A stretch of 64,000 bases of DNA from Bacteroidia bacterium (GTDB lineage: Bacteria > Bacteroidota > Bacteroidia > J057). Both the position numbers and the translations under genes were made by a program. Each line of letters begins with the position of its first letter. Position 1 is the first letter of the stretch. The stretch spans positions 744,001 to 808,000 of the forward strand of contig JAWKNO010000002.1 of assembly GCA_041391665.1 (NCBI GenBank), given 5' to 3'. Shown one piece after another: positions 1 to 8,854 of the stretch. The notes under the pieces are model-generated. The model ran no database searches, was not told the origin of the DNA, and saw only the letters and a list, made by a program, of their open reading frames with translations.

Positions 1-720
1 TGTGCCATACACACGGCCATTGCCCATGCTGTCCACACAGAATGCGGTTTGTTCATCTATTCCCAGTCCAGAGATTACCTCCTTTTTTTCGACCCACCAA
101 CGCGCCATAAAAGCCAGCGTACGGCCAAATCTTCCTTTTTCGGAAAAGGAAGGATCGATTACATAACCTTCTGTCAGGGAAAAAAAATCATTTTTTAGCT
201 GTATTCGTGCATCTCTGACGTCAGCCAAGGCTTCGGCACTTTCGATATTTCCATAAGCGCCTGTAAAGACCACATCTGATAAAAGTGCAGCTGCGTTTCC
301 ATTTGTACCTATCACTCCTCCTTGCTGAAACTTCGCTTCCACGGCTGAATCGAGTTTGGTATTTCTGAAAATGGTGTACATTTCCACAGGCGATTGTTCT
401 TCAAACAACCAGAAATCATACAACATCAGCGAGTCGATGGTAGGTTTGTGATTGGCAAGAGCCGGAAATGAAATCGCAAAATAGCGCACTTTGGCGGCGC
501 CCAGATCGATAAGATAATCTTCCTGATTTTCAGCTGTATAGCTTGTCCGAATAATCGCGACCTTATGATTGTGAGCCTGATTTATGGCCCATGCATAGGG
601 GGCATCACTCCAGCCACCGGGATATATCAAACCTCCGCCGGCAATCATCAGCTTTCCCTGGGAGAAAGAGAGACAGAAACCGGAGATTAACCACAAAAAA
701 GAGAATATATATTTGGCCAT
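1..720 (-). CDS. S51 (cyanophycinase-like) family protein, probably catalytically inactive, partial
   Basis: The gene runs off the left edge, so only the first 240 codons are present. The start is ATG at 718-720; an in-frame ATG two codons upstream (724-726) is also possible. A signal peptide (residues 1-20, ending SFSQ) is followed by an AGGG loop, a nucleotide-binding-like alpha/beta fold, and VIDPSFSEKGRFGRTLAFM and GLGIDEQTA, which are landmarks of peptidase family S51. In active cyanophycinases the nucleophile lies in GTSAGA and the His in VIDQHF. Here the matching segments read GTNGNA and VIDPSF, so Ser and His appear replaced while the GIDE acidic site is kept. The GGDQ-type loop is also altered to FEEQ. 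It is probably an exported non-catalytic relative. The motif alignment is from memory. Confidence 0.65.
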   Translation of the reverse strand, partial: MAKYIFSFLWLISGFCLSFSQGKLMIAGGGLIYPGGWSDAPYAWAINQAHNHKVAIIRTSYTAENQEDYLIDLGAAKVRYFAISFPALANHKPTIDSLMLYDFWLFEEQSPVEMYTIFRNTKLDSAVEAKFQQGGVIGTNGNAAALLSDVVFTGAYGNIESAEALADVRDARIQLKNDFFSLTEGYVIDPSFSEKGRFGRTLAFMARWWVEKKEVISGLGIDEQTAFCVDSMGNGRVYGT

Positions 721-864
721 AGTCATTGGCGGAAAGTCAGAAGAAAAAAATAATATGAGCTGCAAAAATGGGAAAGATTCCCTCTTTTTACAATCACGTA
801 TCTGTTGTGCATGGGGTTGGTGCATGAAGGTAAAATTTCCGAACTTAAGGGTCAAACTAGTTTT

Positions 865-1542
865 ATGTGCGGAAGATATACATTTACCCGGATACCAGAT
901 GCCGGTTCAGTCATTTACCCGGAGGGTATTCCGGTTGAAACAGGACCGCGTTACAATATTGCCCCCACTCAATATGCCCCGGTGATTCCCATGGATGATC
1001 CTTTACATACCTATTATTTCCGTTGGGGATTGATTCCCTACTGGGCAAAGGATATGTCTATCGGTCTTCGCACCATTAATGCCCGGGCGGAGACCCTGCT
1101 GGAAAAGCCTGCGTTTCGGGAGCCTGTAAGGCGAAGCCGGTGTCTGATACCTGCTGATGGGTTTTATGAATGGAAAAAAACCGGTACAGGTAAACAGCCC
1201 TACCGAATTGCGCTAAAGTCGGATGATATCTTTTATTTTGCCGGAATCAGTGATGAGTGGCAATCACCCGATGGTAAAAAAATTTATTCTTTTTCGATTA
1301 TTACCACAGAACCCAATGAGCTGATGGCAGATATTCATAACCGGATGCCTGTGATCCTGAAGGGAGATGCGGAGAAAAAATGGCTGGATGTAAATGCAGA
1401 TGTGGGCGAAGTTTTGACTTTGACCCGTCCCTATGATCACCGGCGGATGCAAGCTTACCCAGTCTCTGCACAGGTGGGAAATGTACGGATCGATCACGCA
1501 GGGCTTATTCAGCCGATTGTTCCTCCGCCTTTATTGTTTTGA
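865..1542 (+). CDS. SOS response-associated peptidase (SRAP/YedK/HMCES family)
   Basis: This 225-residue protein has the SRAP fold, which covalently captures abasic sites in single-stranded DNA. I chose the ATG at 865 over the upstream frame extension at 805 because the family requires the initiator Met to be removed to expose Cys2, and the protein then begins MCGRYTF. Other family landmarks are present: INARAET with the conserved Asn, a CLIPADGFYEWKK block with the active-site Glu, and ADIHNRMPVIL with the catalytic His. Length matches YedK. It is a single-gene unit between divergent and co-directional neighbours; no LexA-type operator was recognised. Confidence 0.93.
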   Translation: MCGRYTFTRIPDAGSVIYPEGIPVETGPRYNIAPTQYAPVIPMDDPLHTYYFRWGLIPYWAKDMSIGLRTINARAETLLEKPAFREPVRRSRCLIPADGFYEWKKTGTGKQPYRIALKSDDIFYFAGISDEWQSPDGKKIYSFSIITTEPNELMADIHNRMPVILKGDAEKKWLDVNADVGEVLTLTRPYDHRRMQAYPVSAQVGNVRIDHAGLIQPIVPPPLLF

Positions 1543-1616
1543 TAATTTACGAAACAAAAATTCCAATGGTATAAATATTGCCATTTGTATATAGGATGCA
1601 TTTAATAAGCTTTTCT

Positions 1617-2975
1617 ATGTGCAAAAATCTGCTATTTGTTAGTTTTGGGATATGGGTTGTGCTTTCGGGTTTGTCGGGTTGCCAGAAGATGGTGGAGCAA
1701 TCTCCCGCGTTTGATCTTGATGAAGCGATCGGGCTTGCGATGGAAGAAGCGTCAGGTGGTGTAGGTTTGCAGGCATACATTCTTCCTGAAAGTGATGATT
1801 TTGCTTCCATTCCCCAGGATCCCCGCAATCCGATCAATGTGGCGAAGGTTGATTTGGGTAAAAAGCTTTTTCATGAAACCCGTTTAGGTATTCGCCCCAA
1901 ATATACCGAGGGGATGTACACATATTCATGTGCGAGTTGTCATCACGTGGAGGCTGGATTTCAGGCAGGGATTCAGCAGGGAATCGGGGAAGGCGGTTTG
2001 GGCTTTGGCTATACGGGTGAAAAACGGATAGCGAATCCTATGTATCCGACTGACAGCTTGGATGTGCAGCCCGTAAGGTCGCCCTCCGCATTGAACATCG
2101 CCTACCAGACTAATGTGCTATGGAATGGGCAGTTTGGTGCCACACACGTCAATGAGGGTACGGAGAGCCGTTGGACAGACGGGACTCCCATTGCAGTCAA
2201 TAAGCTGGGGTATGAGGGTACGGAAACCCAGGCTATTGCAGGTCTGACTGTGCACCGGATGGATCTTGATCAGGGGCTTATTTTCAGCACGGTGTATAAA
2301 GAATATTTTGATCATGCGTTTGCAGAAGTAGATTCCGTCGATCGCTATAGTAAAGAAAACGCCGGACTCGCGATCGCAGCCTATGAGCGCACCCTGCTTG
2401 CCAATCATTCTCCTTTCCAGCGGTGGCTGAAGGGGGAAAAGCGGGCGATGAGTGATTTTGAAAAACGTGGGGCGCTGCTTTTCTTTGGCGAAGCCAATTG
2501 CGTTTCCTGCCACAATGGCCCCGCTCTCAATTCCATGGAATTCTATGCGCTGGGAATGCGTGATATGGAAGGGCCCGGCACCTACGGTGGCGCCAGTTCG
2601 CAAAACCCGGCAAATCTGGGAAGGGGTGGTTTTACCGGCAAGCCTGAAGACAATTTTAAATTTAAAGTTCCTCAACTGTACAACCTGAAAGATTCTCCGT
2701 TTTATGGTCATGGCGGAACTTTCCACTCGGTAAGGGAAATCGTAGAATACAAAAATCGCGCAGTTTCAGAGAATCAAAACGTTCCTGCCTCACAGCTTGC
2801 ACCAGGGTTCATTCCCCTTCACCTGACTGATGCTCAAATCAACCAGATTACCGGATTTCTGGAGCGCTCACTGTATGACCCACATCTTGACCGCTATGTT
2901 CCGGTAAGGATTCCATCAGGTTTTTGTTTTCCCAATAATGATGAATCATCACGGCATGATATGGGGTGCAATTAA
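1617..2975 (+). CDS. di-haem cytochrome c peroxidase / MauG-family lipoprotein
   Basis: The protein carries a lipoprotein signal peptide (charged start MCKN, hydrophobic stretch, lipobox LSGC with Cys22), so it should be anchored in the cell envelope. Two CxxCH haem-attachment sites are visible, CASCH near residue 105 and CVSCH near residue 295. This two-haem arrangement and the length of about 450 residues fit the bacterial cytochrome c peroxidase/MauG family, which reduces hydrogen peroxide or oxidises a protein or metabolite with electrons from cytochrome c. In-frame ATGs at 1578 and 1596 would add up to 13 residues before the signal peptide; 1617 gives the most typical one. Substrate cannot be told from sequence. 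Confidence 0.85.
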   Translation: MCKNLLFVSFGIWVVLSGLSGCQKMVEQSPAFDLDEAIGLAMEEASGGVGLQAYILPESDDFASIPQDPRNPINVAKVDLGKKLFHETRLGIRPKYTEGMYTYSCASCHHVEAGFQAGIQQGIGEGGLGFGYTGEKRIANPMYPTDSLDVQPVRSPSALNIAYQTNVLWNGQFGATHVNEGTESRWTDGTPIAVNKLGYEGTETQAIAGLTVHRMDLDQGLIFSTVYKEYFDHAFAEVDSVDRYSKENAGLAIAAYERTLLANHSPFQRWLKGEKRAMSDFEKRGALLFFGEANCVSCHNGPALNSMEFYALGMRDMEGPGTYGGASSQNPANLGRGGFTGKPEDNFKFKVPQLYNLKDSPFYGHGGTFHSVREIVEYKNRAVSENQNVPASQLAPGFIPLHLTDAQINQITGFLERSLYDPHLDRYVPVRIPSGFCFPNNDESSRHDMGCN

Positions 2976-3017
2976 CAGGGAAAAATTTATGGTGTAGGTG
3001 AATTCACCGGTAAGTTT

Positions 3018-3025
3018 TACCTTTG
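3018..3025 (+). promoter_or_regulatory. Bacteroidota -7 promoter box (TACCTTTG)
   Basis: TACCTTTG matches the Bacteroidota -7 consensus TAnnTTTG exactly. It lies 6 nt before the GTG start at 3032 and overlaps a possible TTG start at 3023, so the glycosyltransferase mRNA would be nearly leaderless. No clear -33 TTTG box was seen. Confidence 0.45.
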
Positions 3026-3031
3026 CCCCCT

Positions 3032-4738
3032 GTGAAGTGGTACGAAAAACTGGAAACGCGGCTAAACGAATCTCCCCGGATCGTAGCCATTATTGTTGGC
3101 ATTTGGTTGCTGATCAATATAGCGCAGGCTTACTTTACTGAACTTTTTCATGATGAAGCTTATTACTGGCTATATGGGCAGCATCTGGACTGGGGATATT
3201 TTGAACATGCGCCCATGATTGGGTTGTTGATACGGGCTGGTTCGGTCTTGTTTTCGGGAGAATGGGGCGTGCGGATGTTTCCGGTATTCATGGGCTCTGC
3301 TACGCTGGTTCTCACCTGGAAAATGACGGATCAGAAAAACCCGGCATTTTTTTTCACCCTGATATTTTCGATGGTGATGGTGCATGTCGGCGGATTTCTG
3401 GCTGTACCCGACGCTCCTTATATATTTTTCTCAGCCTTATTTTTGTTCCAATACAGGCGTTTTCTTCGCGATTCTTCCCTGACCAATACGCTTTTGCTGG
3501 CCATTGTGGTGACGATGTTGATTTACAGCAAATACCATGGGATTATGGTGCTTTTTTTTACGCTGTTATCCAATTTCAAATTGTTGAAAAACTGGCGTTT
3601 CTGGTTAATTGTGGCGATCAGTACGGTTTTGTTTATTCCTCATCTGCATTGGCTGGTGGAAAATGATTTTGGCACTTTTCGCTATCATCTCCTGCAGCGA
3701 CCCAAGGGTCATTTTCCATTCGAGACCTTTTTAAACTATTTGCTGGGACAGGTTCTTTTTGCCGGTCCGCTTATGGGGATTCCCGTGATATTGGGGGCAA
3801 TCTTATACAAGACAGAAAATGAATTTGAGCGTACGCTAAAGTTTGTATTTGTCGGTATCACCGGTATTTTGTTGCTATTCAGTATCAATAGCTGGATTGA
3901 AGCCAACTGGGCAGCGGGGGCTTATATTCCCGGAATGATTCTGGCATACCAATATCTGGAGAGAAGCGCAAAAGGTAAAAGATGGGTATGGCGTCTGGCG
4001 GTGCCGGGGCTGTTTTTGTTCGTTTTTTTACGCATTTACCTTGCGTTTAATATTGTCCCGGAATTGAGGCAGTTTCGGCGGGAATTTCACGGTTGGGATG
4101 AATGGGCGCAGGAGATTGCGGCATTGGCACATGGCAATCCAGTTGTGTTTACAGATACGTACCAGCTGCCATCCAAATATGCGTTTTATACGGGTGGCAA
4201 TGTTACCCACGCGCTGAATACATTTACGTATCACACCAACAGCTTTGACCTTTGGGGAGGAGAAGCGGCTGTACAGGGGAAAACCGTACTATTTGTTTCG
4301 AATACGGCGGTGAATGGCTGTGATTCTTTGGTCACCCGATACGGAGATAAATTTTACTACCGGACAGAAGAAAATTTTCAGGTATTCCGAAATCTTCGGA
4401 TAGAGCCTGTCTCAGTTCCTGAAACATGGAAAAGGGGGGGAACCTTTCGGATGTCGGTCAGAATCTATAATGAATACGATCACCCGGTAAAACTTGATGG
4501 TAATCAGGATACGCCCATTTACCTGACATCATTGTTTTACGTGGGGAAAAAATTCAGTCGTTTTGATAAGAATACGCAACGGCTGGCAGGAGAGATTTTA
4601 CCTGGAGAATATATGGCGGCTTATGTCGATATTACTATGCCGGATAAGCCCGGTAAGTACCGGTATATACTGACCCTGATGTATGAATGGTATTATGCTT
4701 CTTCCAATGGGTCGTGGATGGAGGTGGAAGTGGAATAA
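3032..4738 (+). CDS. GT39/ArnT-like integral membrane glycosyltransferase
   Basis: This is a polytopic protein of about 568 residues. It opens with a transmembrane helix followed by the periplasmic loop signature FHDEAYYWLYG, typical of the PMT/ArnT family (GT39/GT83, C-type GT fold), where the acidic residues lie at the active site. Many hydrophobic segments follow to about residue 350, then a soluble C-terminal domain of about 200 residues. Such enzymes move a sugar from a polyprenyl-phosphate donor to lipid or protein outside the membrane. The start is uncertain: TTG at 3023 or GTG at 3032. GTG is preferred because the promoter box overlaps the TTG. Its stop codon abuts the stop of the convergent sufT-like gene with no gap. 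Confidence 0.8.
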   Translation: MKWYEKLETRLNESPRIVAIIVGIWLLINIAQAYFTELFHDEAYYWLYGQHLDWGYFEHAPMIGLLIRAGSVLFSGEWGVRMFPVFMGSATLVLTWKMTDQKNPAFFFTLIFSMVMVHVGGFLAVPDAPYIFFSALFLFQYRRFLRDSSLTNTLLLAIVVTMLIYSKYHGIMVLFFTLLSNFKLLKNWRFWLIVAISTVLFIPHLHWLVENDFGTFRYHLLQRPKGHFPFETFLNYLLGQVLFAGPLMGIPVILGAILYKTENEFERTLKFVFVGITGILLLFSINSWIEANWAAGAYIPGMILAYQYLERSAKGKRWVWRLAVPGLFLFVFLRIYLAFNIVPELRQFRREFHGWDEWAQEIAALAHGNPVVFTDTYQLPSKYAFYTGGNVTHALNTFTYHTNSFDLWGGEAAVQGKTVLFVSNTAVNGCDSLVTRYGDKFYYRTEENFQVFRNLRIEPVSVPETWKRGGTFRMSVRIYNEYDHPVKLDGNQDTPIYLTSLFYVGKKFSRFDKNTQRLAGEILPGEYMAAYVDITMPDKPGKYRYILTLMYEWYYASSNGSWMEVEVE

Positions 4739-5050
4739 TCACATAAACCCCAGTTCGAGCATGGCTTCTTCCGACATCATTTCCTTGGTCCATGGGGGTT
4801 CGAAGGTGATTTCAATTTCCGCTTCTGAAATTCCTTGAATGCCCATCGTTTTTTCTTTAATTTCTTCGGGAAGCATTTCTGCTGCAGGGCATGCAGGAGC
4901 GGTTAACGTCATTAGAATATGTGCCTTGCCTTCGTCGCTGATATTCACATCATAGATAAGCCCAAGCTCCCAGATATTGACAGGGATTTCGGGATCATAG
5001 ACGGTCTTAATGACTTCGATAACGTTATCTTTGAGCGCTGCTTTGTTCAT
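4739..5050 (-). CDS. sufT: SufT-like DUF59/MIP18 family Fe-S assembly factor
   Basis: A 103-residue protein of the MIP18/DUF59 family, which assists maturation of Fe-S proteins. It shows the family blocks YDPEIPVNIWELGLIY and TLTAPACPAAEMLP, the latter with the conserved Cys (residue 54), and a C-terminal FEPPWTKEMMSEEA segment typical of SufT/PaaD proteins. It is the last gene of the suf operon, 16 nt after sufE, which supports the assignment over a phenylacetate role. The stop codon directly abuts the stop of the convergent glycosyltransferase, leaving no room for a terminator between them. Confidence 0.88.
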   Translation of the reverse strand: MNKAALKDNVIEVIKTVYDPEIPVNIWELGLIYDVNISDEGKAHILMTLTAPACPAAEMLPEEIKEKTMGIQGISEAEIEITFEPPWTKEMMSEEAMLELGFM

Positions 5051-5066
5051 AGCAATTTTCCAGATC

Positions 5067-5498
5067 TTAGTTGGGATTCTTCATTGAAAAGGCAAGGGCA
5101 TAATTTTTCATTTGTTTGATCATCGCATTCAACCCGTTGGAGCGGGTAGGGGAGAGATGCTCGCGCATTCCGATACGGTCAATAAACTCAAGTTTTGCGT
5201 TCAGGATTGTTTGGGGAGGTTGTTGGGAAAGTACCCGCATCAGCATGGCAATCAACCCTTTTGTGATGATGGCATCACTGTCTGCCCGAAAGGTTATCAT
5301 ATCATCATCCATTTCCGCCCTGAGCCATACCTGCGACTGGCACCCATGCACAATAAAATCAGGGGTTTTGTCTGATTCCGGAAGACCGGGCAGATTTTGT
5401 CCCATTTCAATGATATATTCGTATTTGTCCAGCCATTCTTCGAAAAGGCTGAATTCATCTACAATCTCTTCTTCTATTTCCTGAATTGGTCTTGTCAT
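5067..5498 (-). CDS. sufE: cysteine desulfuration protein SufE
   Basis: SufE accepts persulfide sulfur from SufS and passes it to the SufBCD scaffold. The 143-residue protein has the family signature DFIVHGCQSQVWL, whose Cys53 is the expected sulfur acceptor, and the C-terminal LSPTRSNGLNAM motif. Length matches E. coli SufE. It begins 3 nt after the sufS stop, so the two are very likely translated from the same mRNA. Confidence 0.95.
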   Translation of the reverse strand: MTRPIQEIEEEIVDEFSLFEEWLDKYEYIIEMGQNLPGLPESDKTPDFIVHGCQSQVWLRAEMDDDMITFRADSDAIITKGLIAMLMRVLSQQPPQTILNAKLEFIDRIGMREHLSPTRSNGLNAMIKQMKNYALAFSMKNPN

Positions 5499-5501
5499 AA
5501 T

Positions 5502-6755
5502 CTAAAACATACGTTTTACCCGGATAATCCCTTCCGCCAACCGGTCAATTTCTTCTCTGGTATTGTAGAAAGCAAATGAAGCTCTTATTGTTCCGGGTAT
5601 TCCGAGCCTGTGCATGAGGGGTTGTGTACAGTGGTGGCCGGTTCTGACAGCAATACCCAACTGGTCGAGGATGGTACCTGCGTCGTAAGGATGGATATTG
5701 CCAATCTGAAAGGATATGACACTGGCTTTTTCTCTGGCCGTACCAATGATGCGAAGGTCGGGGATGTTGCTCAGTACCTCTGTACCATAACGCAACAGTT
5801 CGTGTTCCCACGCAGCAATATTTTCAATTCCCAGAGAATTCATATACTGAATACCTGCACCCAGGCCGATCCCGCCGGAAATATCAGGTGTGCCTGCTTC
5901 AAACTTGTGAGGAAGGTCATTGTATTCGGTTTTTTCAAAACGCACGACCTTGATCATATCTCCGCCTCCCATATAAGGGGGCATATCGTTGAGCCATTTT
6001 TCTTTTCCGTACAAGATGCCAATACCTGTAGGGGAAAACATTTTATGTCCTGAAAAAGCAAAAAAATCCACATCCAGCGCCTGAACATCCACCTTCATAT
6101 GCGGCACTGCCTGTGCGCCGTCAAGCATGACAGGTATACCCTTCTGATGGGCGAGACGAATGATTTCCTCTACAGGATTGACCGTACCGAGCGCATTGGA
6201 AACATACACCACGGATACCAGTCGGGTTCGGTCTGAAAGGAGGTTTTCATAGGCCTCCATATCAAGTTCCCCTGCTTCGTTGATGGGTATGATCTTCAGG
6301 ATTGCACCGGTCTGCTCACAGAGAATTTGCCAGGGTACAATATTGGAATGATGTTCGAGGGTGGAAATAATGATTTCATCCCCTGCTTTTACATATTTTC
6401 TACCAAAAGCACTGGCGACCAGATTAATGGATTCTGTGGTTCCCCGGGTGAATATCACTTCATGGGCATGAGCCGCATGAATAAAGTCGCGGACAAGATG
6501 GCGCGCATTTTCATACTCATCGGTCGCCTGTTGGCTCAGGAAATGAACCCCGCGGTGGATATTGCTGTTTTCTGCCCGGTAATAGTGATTAAGTCTTTCA
6601 ATTACCTGGACAGGCTTTTGGGAAGTAGCAGCATTGTCAAAATAAACCAGCGGTTTGCCGTGCACATTCTGATGAAGGGCCGGAAAATCCTGACGAATTT
6701 TTTCAATATCGAGGGATTGTATAAAACCGTTGGGTTGAAGGATACTCATAATCAA
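5502..6755 (-). CDS. sufS: cysteine desulfurase SufS
   Basis: PLP-dependent group II cysteine desulfurase supplying sulfur for Fe-S clusters. Residues 25-45 carry the LVYFDNAATSQKP block; THE HHS segment EHHSNIVPW binds the cofactor; the PLP lysine is K238 in FAFSGHKMF; the persulfide Cys is C376 in RTGHHCTQP. Length (417 aa) fits SufS. Translation may start at the first Met or at the third residue (6749). It sits between sufD (8-nt gap) and sufE (3-nt gap). Confidence 0.96.
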   Translation of the reverse strand: MIMSILQPNGFIQSLDIEKIRQDFPALHQNVHGKPLVYFDNAATSQKPVQVIERLNHYYRAENSNIHRGVHFLSQQATDEYENARHLVRDFIHAAHAHEVIFTRGTTESINLVASAFGRKYVKAGDEIIISTLEHHSNIVPWQILCEQTGAILKIIPINEAGELDMEAYENLLSDRTRLVSVVYVSNALGTVNPVEEIIRLAHQKGIPVMLDGAQAVPHMKVDVQALDVDFFAFSGHKMFSPTGIGILYGKEKWLNDMPPYMGGGDMIKVVRFEKTEYNDLPHKFEAGTPDISGGIGLGAGIQYMNSLGIENIAAWEHELLRYGTEVLSNIPDLRIIGTAREKASVISFQIGNIHPYDAGTILDQLGIAVRTGHHCTQPLMHRLGIPGTIRASFAFYNTREEIDRLAEGIIRVKRMF

Positions 6756-6763
6756 TGATGCTT

Positions 6764-8068
6764 CTATTCGAAGCGGTTATCAATCAGTGAAGCGATAAAA
6801 TCGGTAATGGGTTCTATAGAAATATTTTCCACCACTTCCATCATAAAGGCATGTACCAGCATCAGACGGGCTTTATCAACAGGGATACCGCGCGCCTGGA
6901 GGTAAAACATCGCATCATCATCGAGGCGACCGGTTGTCGCCCCATGCGAACATTTTACATCGTCTGCATAAATTTCAAGCTGGGGTTTGGTGAAAATATT
7001 GGCCGTATCGGACAAAAGGATATTTCGGTTTGACTGAAACGCATTGGTTTTTTGCGCGTCCCTGTGGACATGAATTTTTCCATTAAAAACACCCGTAGCT
7101 TTTTCCGAGATGATCCCTTTGTACAATTCGTTGCTATAGCAATTGGGGGCGATATGGTCAACCTGCGTATGATTGTCTACGTGTTGAAAGCCTGACAAAA
7201 GATAGGCGCCCATAAGGATGGACTCACTGTTGGAGCCGCCGAGTTTAATATTGAGATTATTGCGGATCAATTGCCCCCCCAGAGTAACGGTAAAGGTAGA
7301 GAACCGGCTGTCGGCTTCCTGATACACTTCTGTGCGGGTGATGCGGGAAGTATGATCCTCATCCATCTGAAGCTGAATGTACTCAGCAGAAGCATTGGCT
7401 GCGACCCTGATTTCTGTGACACTGTTGGCAAATGCGGGTGTATTTCCGATACAGTGGTGGGTTTCCAGGATTTTTACCTGCGCATTTTTTTCAATGAGGA
7501 ACAGGTTGCGGGTTTGATAAGCCGAGGGCTGTTCGCCCAAAGTCTGGATATGCAGAAGATGAACCGGAACTTTTGCTATTTTCCCCTGAGGAACGAGGAT
7601 CATGGTTCCATCCGTAGCGTAGGCCGTATTCATCGCCGTAAAGAAATCCGTTTCCGAATCTGCAAGTGTGCCGAAATGCGTTTCAAAAAGCGCTTTTTCG
7701 GATTCGCTGAGTGCTGTCAACGGAGAAACTTTGACTGAATCTCCGTTGAGAGAAACAGAAGAAAGGCCCGCGTGAAACTTCCCGTTGACAAAGACAAACA
7801 CGTCCGCTTCCAGGCCTGGTATAAGGTAAGGATCAACGGTGTCGACCTGAGCATCAGATGCCTGCTGGTAGTCAACAGATACAATCGGCTTAAGATTGGT
7901 ATATTTCCAGGCTTCGTATTTCCGGGTAGGAATTTCCAGACCCGGCAAAACTTCCTCAGCCCGGTTTTTGGCAGGGTGATTGGCCGATAAGCCGGTGGAG
8001 GGATTCTTCCGGAATACAGACAGGAAGGAATCTTTGGGAGAGTCTTTGGTTATTGTCTGACTTGTCAT
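6764..8068 (-). CDS. sufD: Fe-S cluster assembly protein SufD
   Basis: SufD is the partner of SufB in the SufBC2D scaffold complex. I chose ATG at 8068 (434 aa) because it lies 10 nt after the sufC stop; the longer reading frame back to 8173 would overlap sufC and adds a lysine-rich tail unlike the family. The C-terminal beta-helix region is typical, with GVFNGKIHVHRDAQKTNAFQ, then NILLSDTANIFTKPQLEIYADDVKCSHGATTG; the His in KCSHGAT matches the functionally important SufD His. The N-terminal region is more variable, as usual. Confidence 0.95.
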   Translation of the reverse strand: MTSQTITKDSPKDSFLSVFRKNPSTGLSANHPAKNRAEEVLPGLEIPTRKYEAWKYTNLKPIVSVDYQQASDAQVDTVDPYLIPGLEADVFVFVNGKFHAGLSSVSLNGDSVKVSPLTALSESEKALFETHFGTLADSETDFFTAMNTAYATDGTMILVPQGKIAKVPVHLLHIQTLGEQPSAYQTRNLFLIEKNAQVKILETHHCIGNTPAFANSVTEIRVAANASAEYIQLQMDEDHTSRITRTEVYQEADSRFSTFTVTLGGQLIRNNLNIKLGGSNSESILMGAYLLSGFQHVDNHTQVDHIAPNCYSNELYKGIISEKATGVFNGKIHVHRDAQKTNAFQSNRNILLSDTANIFTKPQLEIYADDVKCSHGATTGRLDDDAMFYLQARGIPVDKARLMLVHAFMMEVVENISIEPITDFIASLIDNRFE

Positions 8069-8078
8069 TGATTTTCGA

Positions 8079-8834
8079 TTAACCGACTGCAACTTCAGCT
8101 TTGATCCAGTCATAGCCTTTTTCTTCGAGTTCGAGGGCAAGTTCTTTGCCTCCGGTTTTGACAATTTTGCCATTTACCATTACGTGTACAACGTCAGGTA
8201 CGATATAATCGAGCAGACGCTGGTAGTGGGTGATGACGAGGAAAGCATTTTTTTCGCTGCGGAGCTTATTTACGGCTCCGGCGACGATTCGCAGGGCATC
8301 GATATCGAGACCAGAGTCTGTTTCATCGAGGATGGCGAGAGAAGGTTCGAGCATAGCCATCTGGAAGATTTCATTGCGTTTTTTCTCACCACCGGAGAAA
8401 CCCTCATTGACGGAGCGTTTGGTAAGGCTGGCGTCGAGTTCGACAATTTTTTTCTTCTCATTCATCAGCTTGAGGAAGTCCCCGGCGCTGACAGGATCGA
8501 GGCCGCGGTATTCGCGGACGGAGTTGAGGGAGGTACGGAGGAAATTGACCATACTTACCCCAGGGATCTCGACAGGGTATTGGAAAGCGAGGAAAAGGCC
8601 TTCGCCTGCGCGCTCGTCAGCTTCCATATCGAGGAGATTTTTCCCATTGAAAGTGACTTCCCCACCTTCTACTTCGTAGTCTTCTTTGCCTGCGAGTACA
8701 GAAGCGAGCGTACTTTTGCCCGAGCCATTGGGGCCCATGATGGCGTGTACTTCACCCGGTTTGATTTCGAGAGAGAAACCTTTGAGTATTTGTTTGCCTT
8801 CTACAGAGGCGTTGAGATTATGAATTTTTAACAT
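8079..8834 (-). CDS. sufC: Fe-S cluster assembly ATPase SufC
   Basis: ABC-type ATPase of the SufBCD complex. The protein (251 aa) has Walker A GPNGSGKST, the signature FSGGEKKRNEIFQ characteristic of SufC, Walker B LAILDETDSGLD and the switch His in LVITHYQRLL. It lacks transmembrane segments, as expected for a cytosolic ATPase that drives conformational change in SufB-SufD rather than transport. It lies 20 nt after sufB and 10 nt before sufD. Confidence 0.97.
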   Translation of the reverse strand: MLKIHNLNASVEGKQILKGFSLEIKPGEVHAIMGPNGSGKSTLASVLAGKEDYEVEGGEVTFNGKNLLDMEADERAGEGLFLAFQYPVEIPGVSMVNFLRTSLNSVREYRGLDPVSAGDFLKLMNEKKKIVELDASLTKRSVNEGFSGGEKKRNEIFQMAMLEPSLAILDETDSGLDIDALRIVAGAVNKLRSEKNAFLVITHYQRLLDYIVPDVVHVMVNGKIVKTGGKELALELEEKGYDWIKAEVAVG

Positions 8835-8854
8835 GATCGTTGATTCTGAAAAAT

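Noticed and set aside
8069..8173. N-terminal extension of SufD overlapping sufC
   Set aside because: It adds a lysine-rich segment unlike SufD and would overlap sufC by 95 nt, while ATG 8068 sits 10 nt after the sufC stop.
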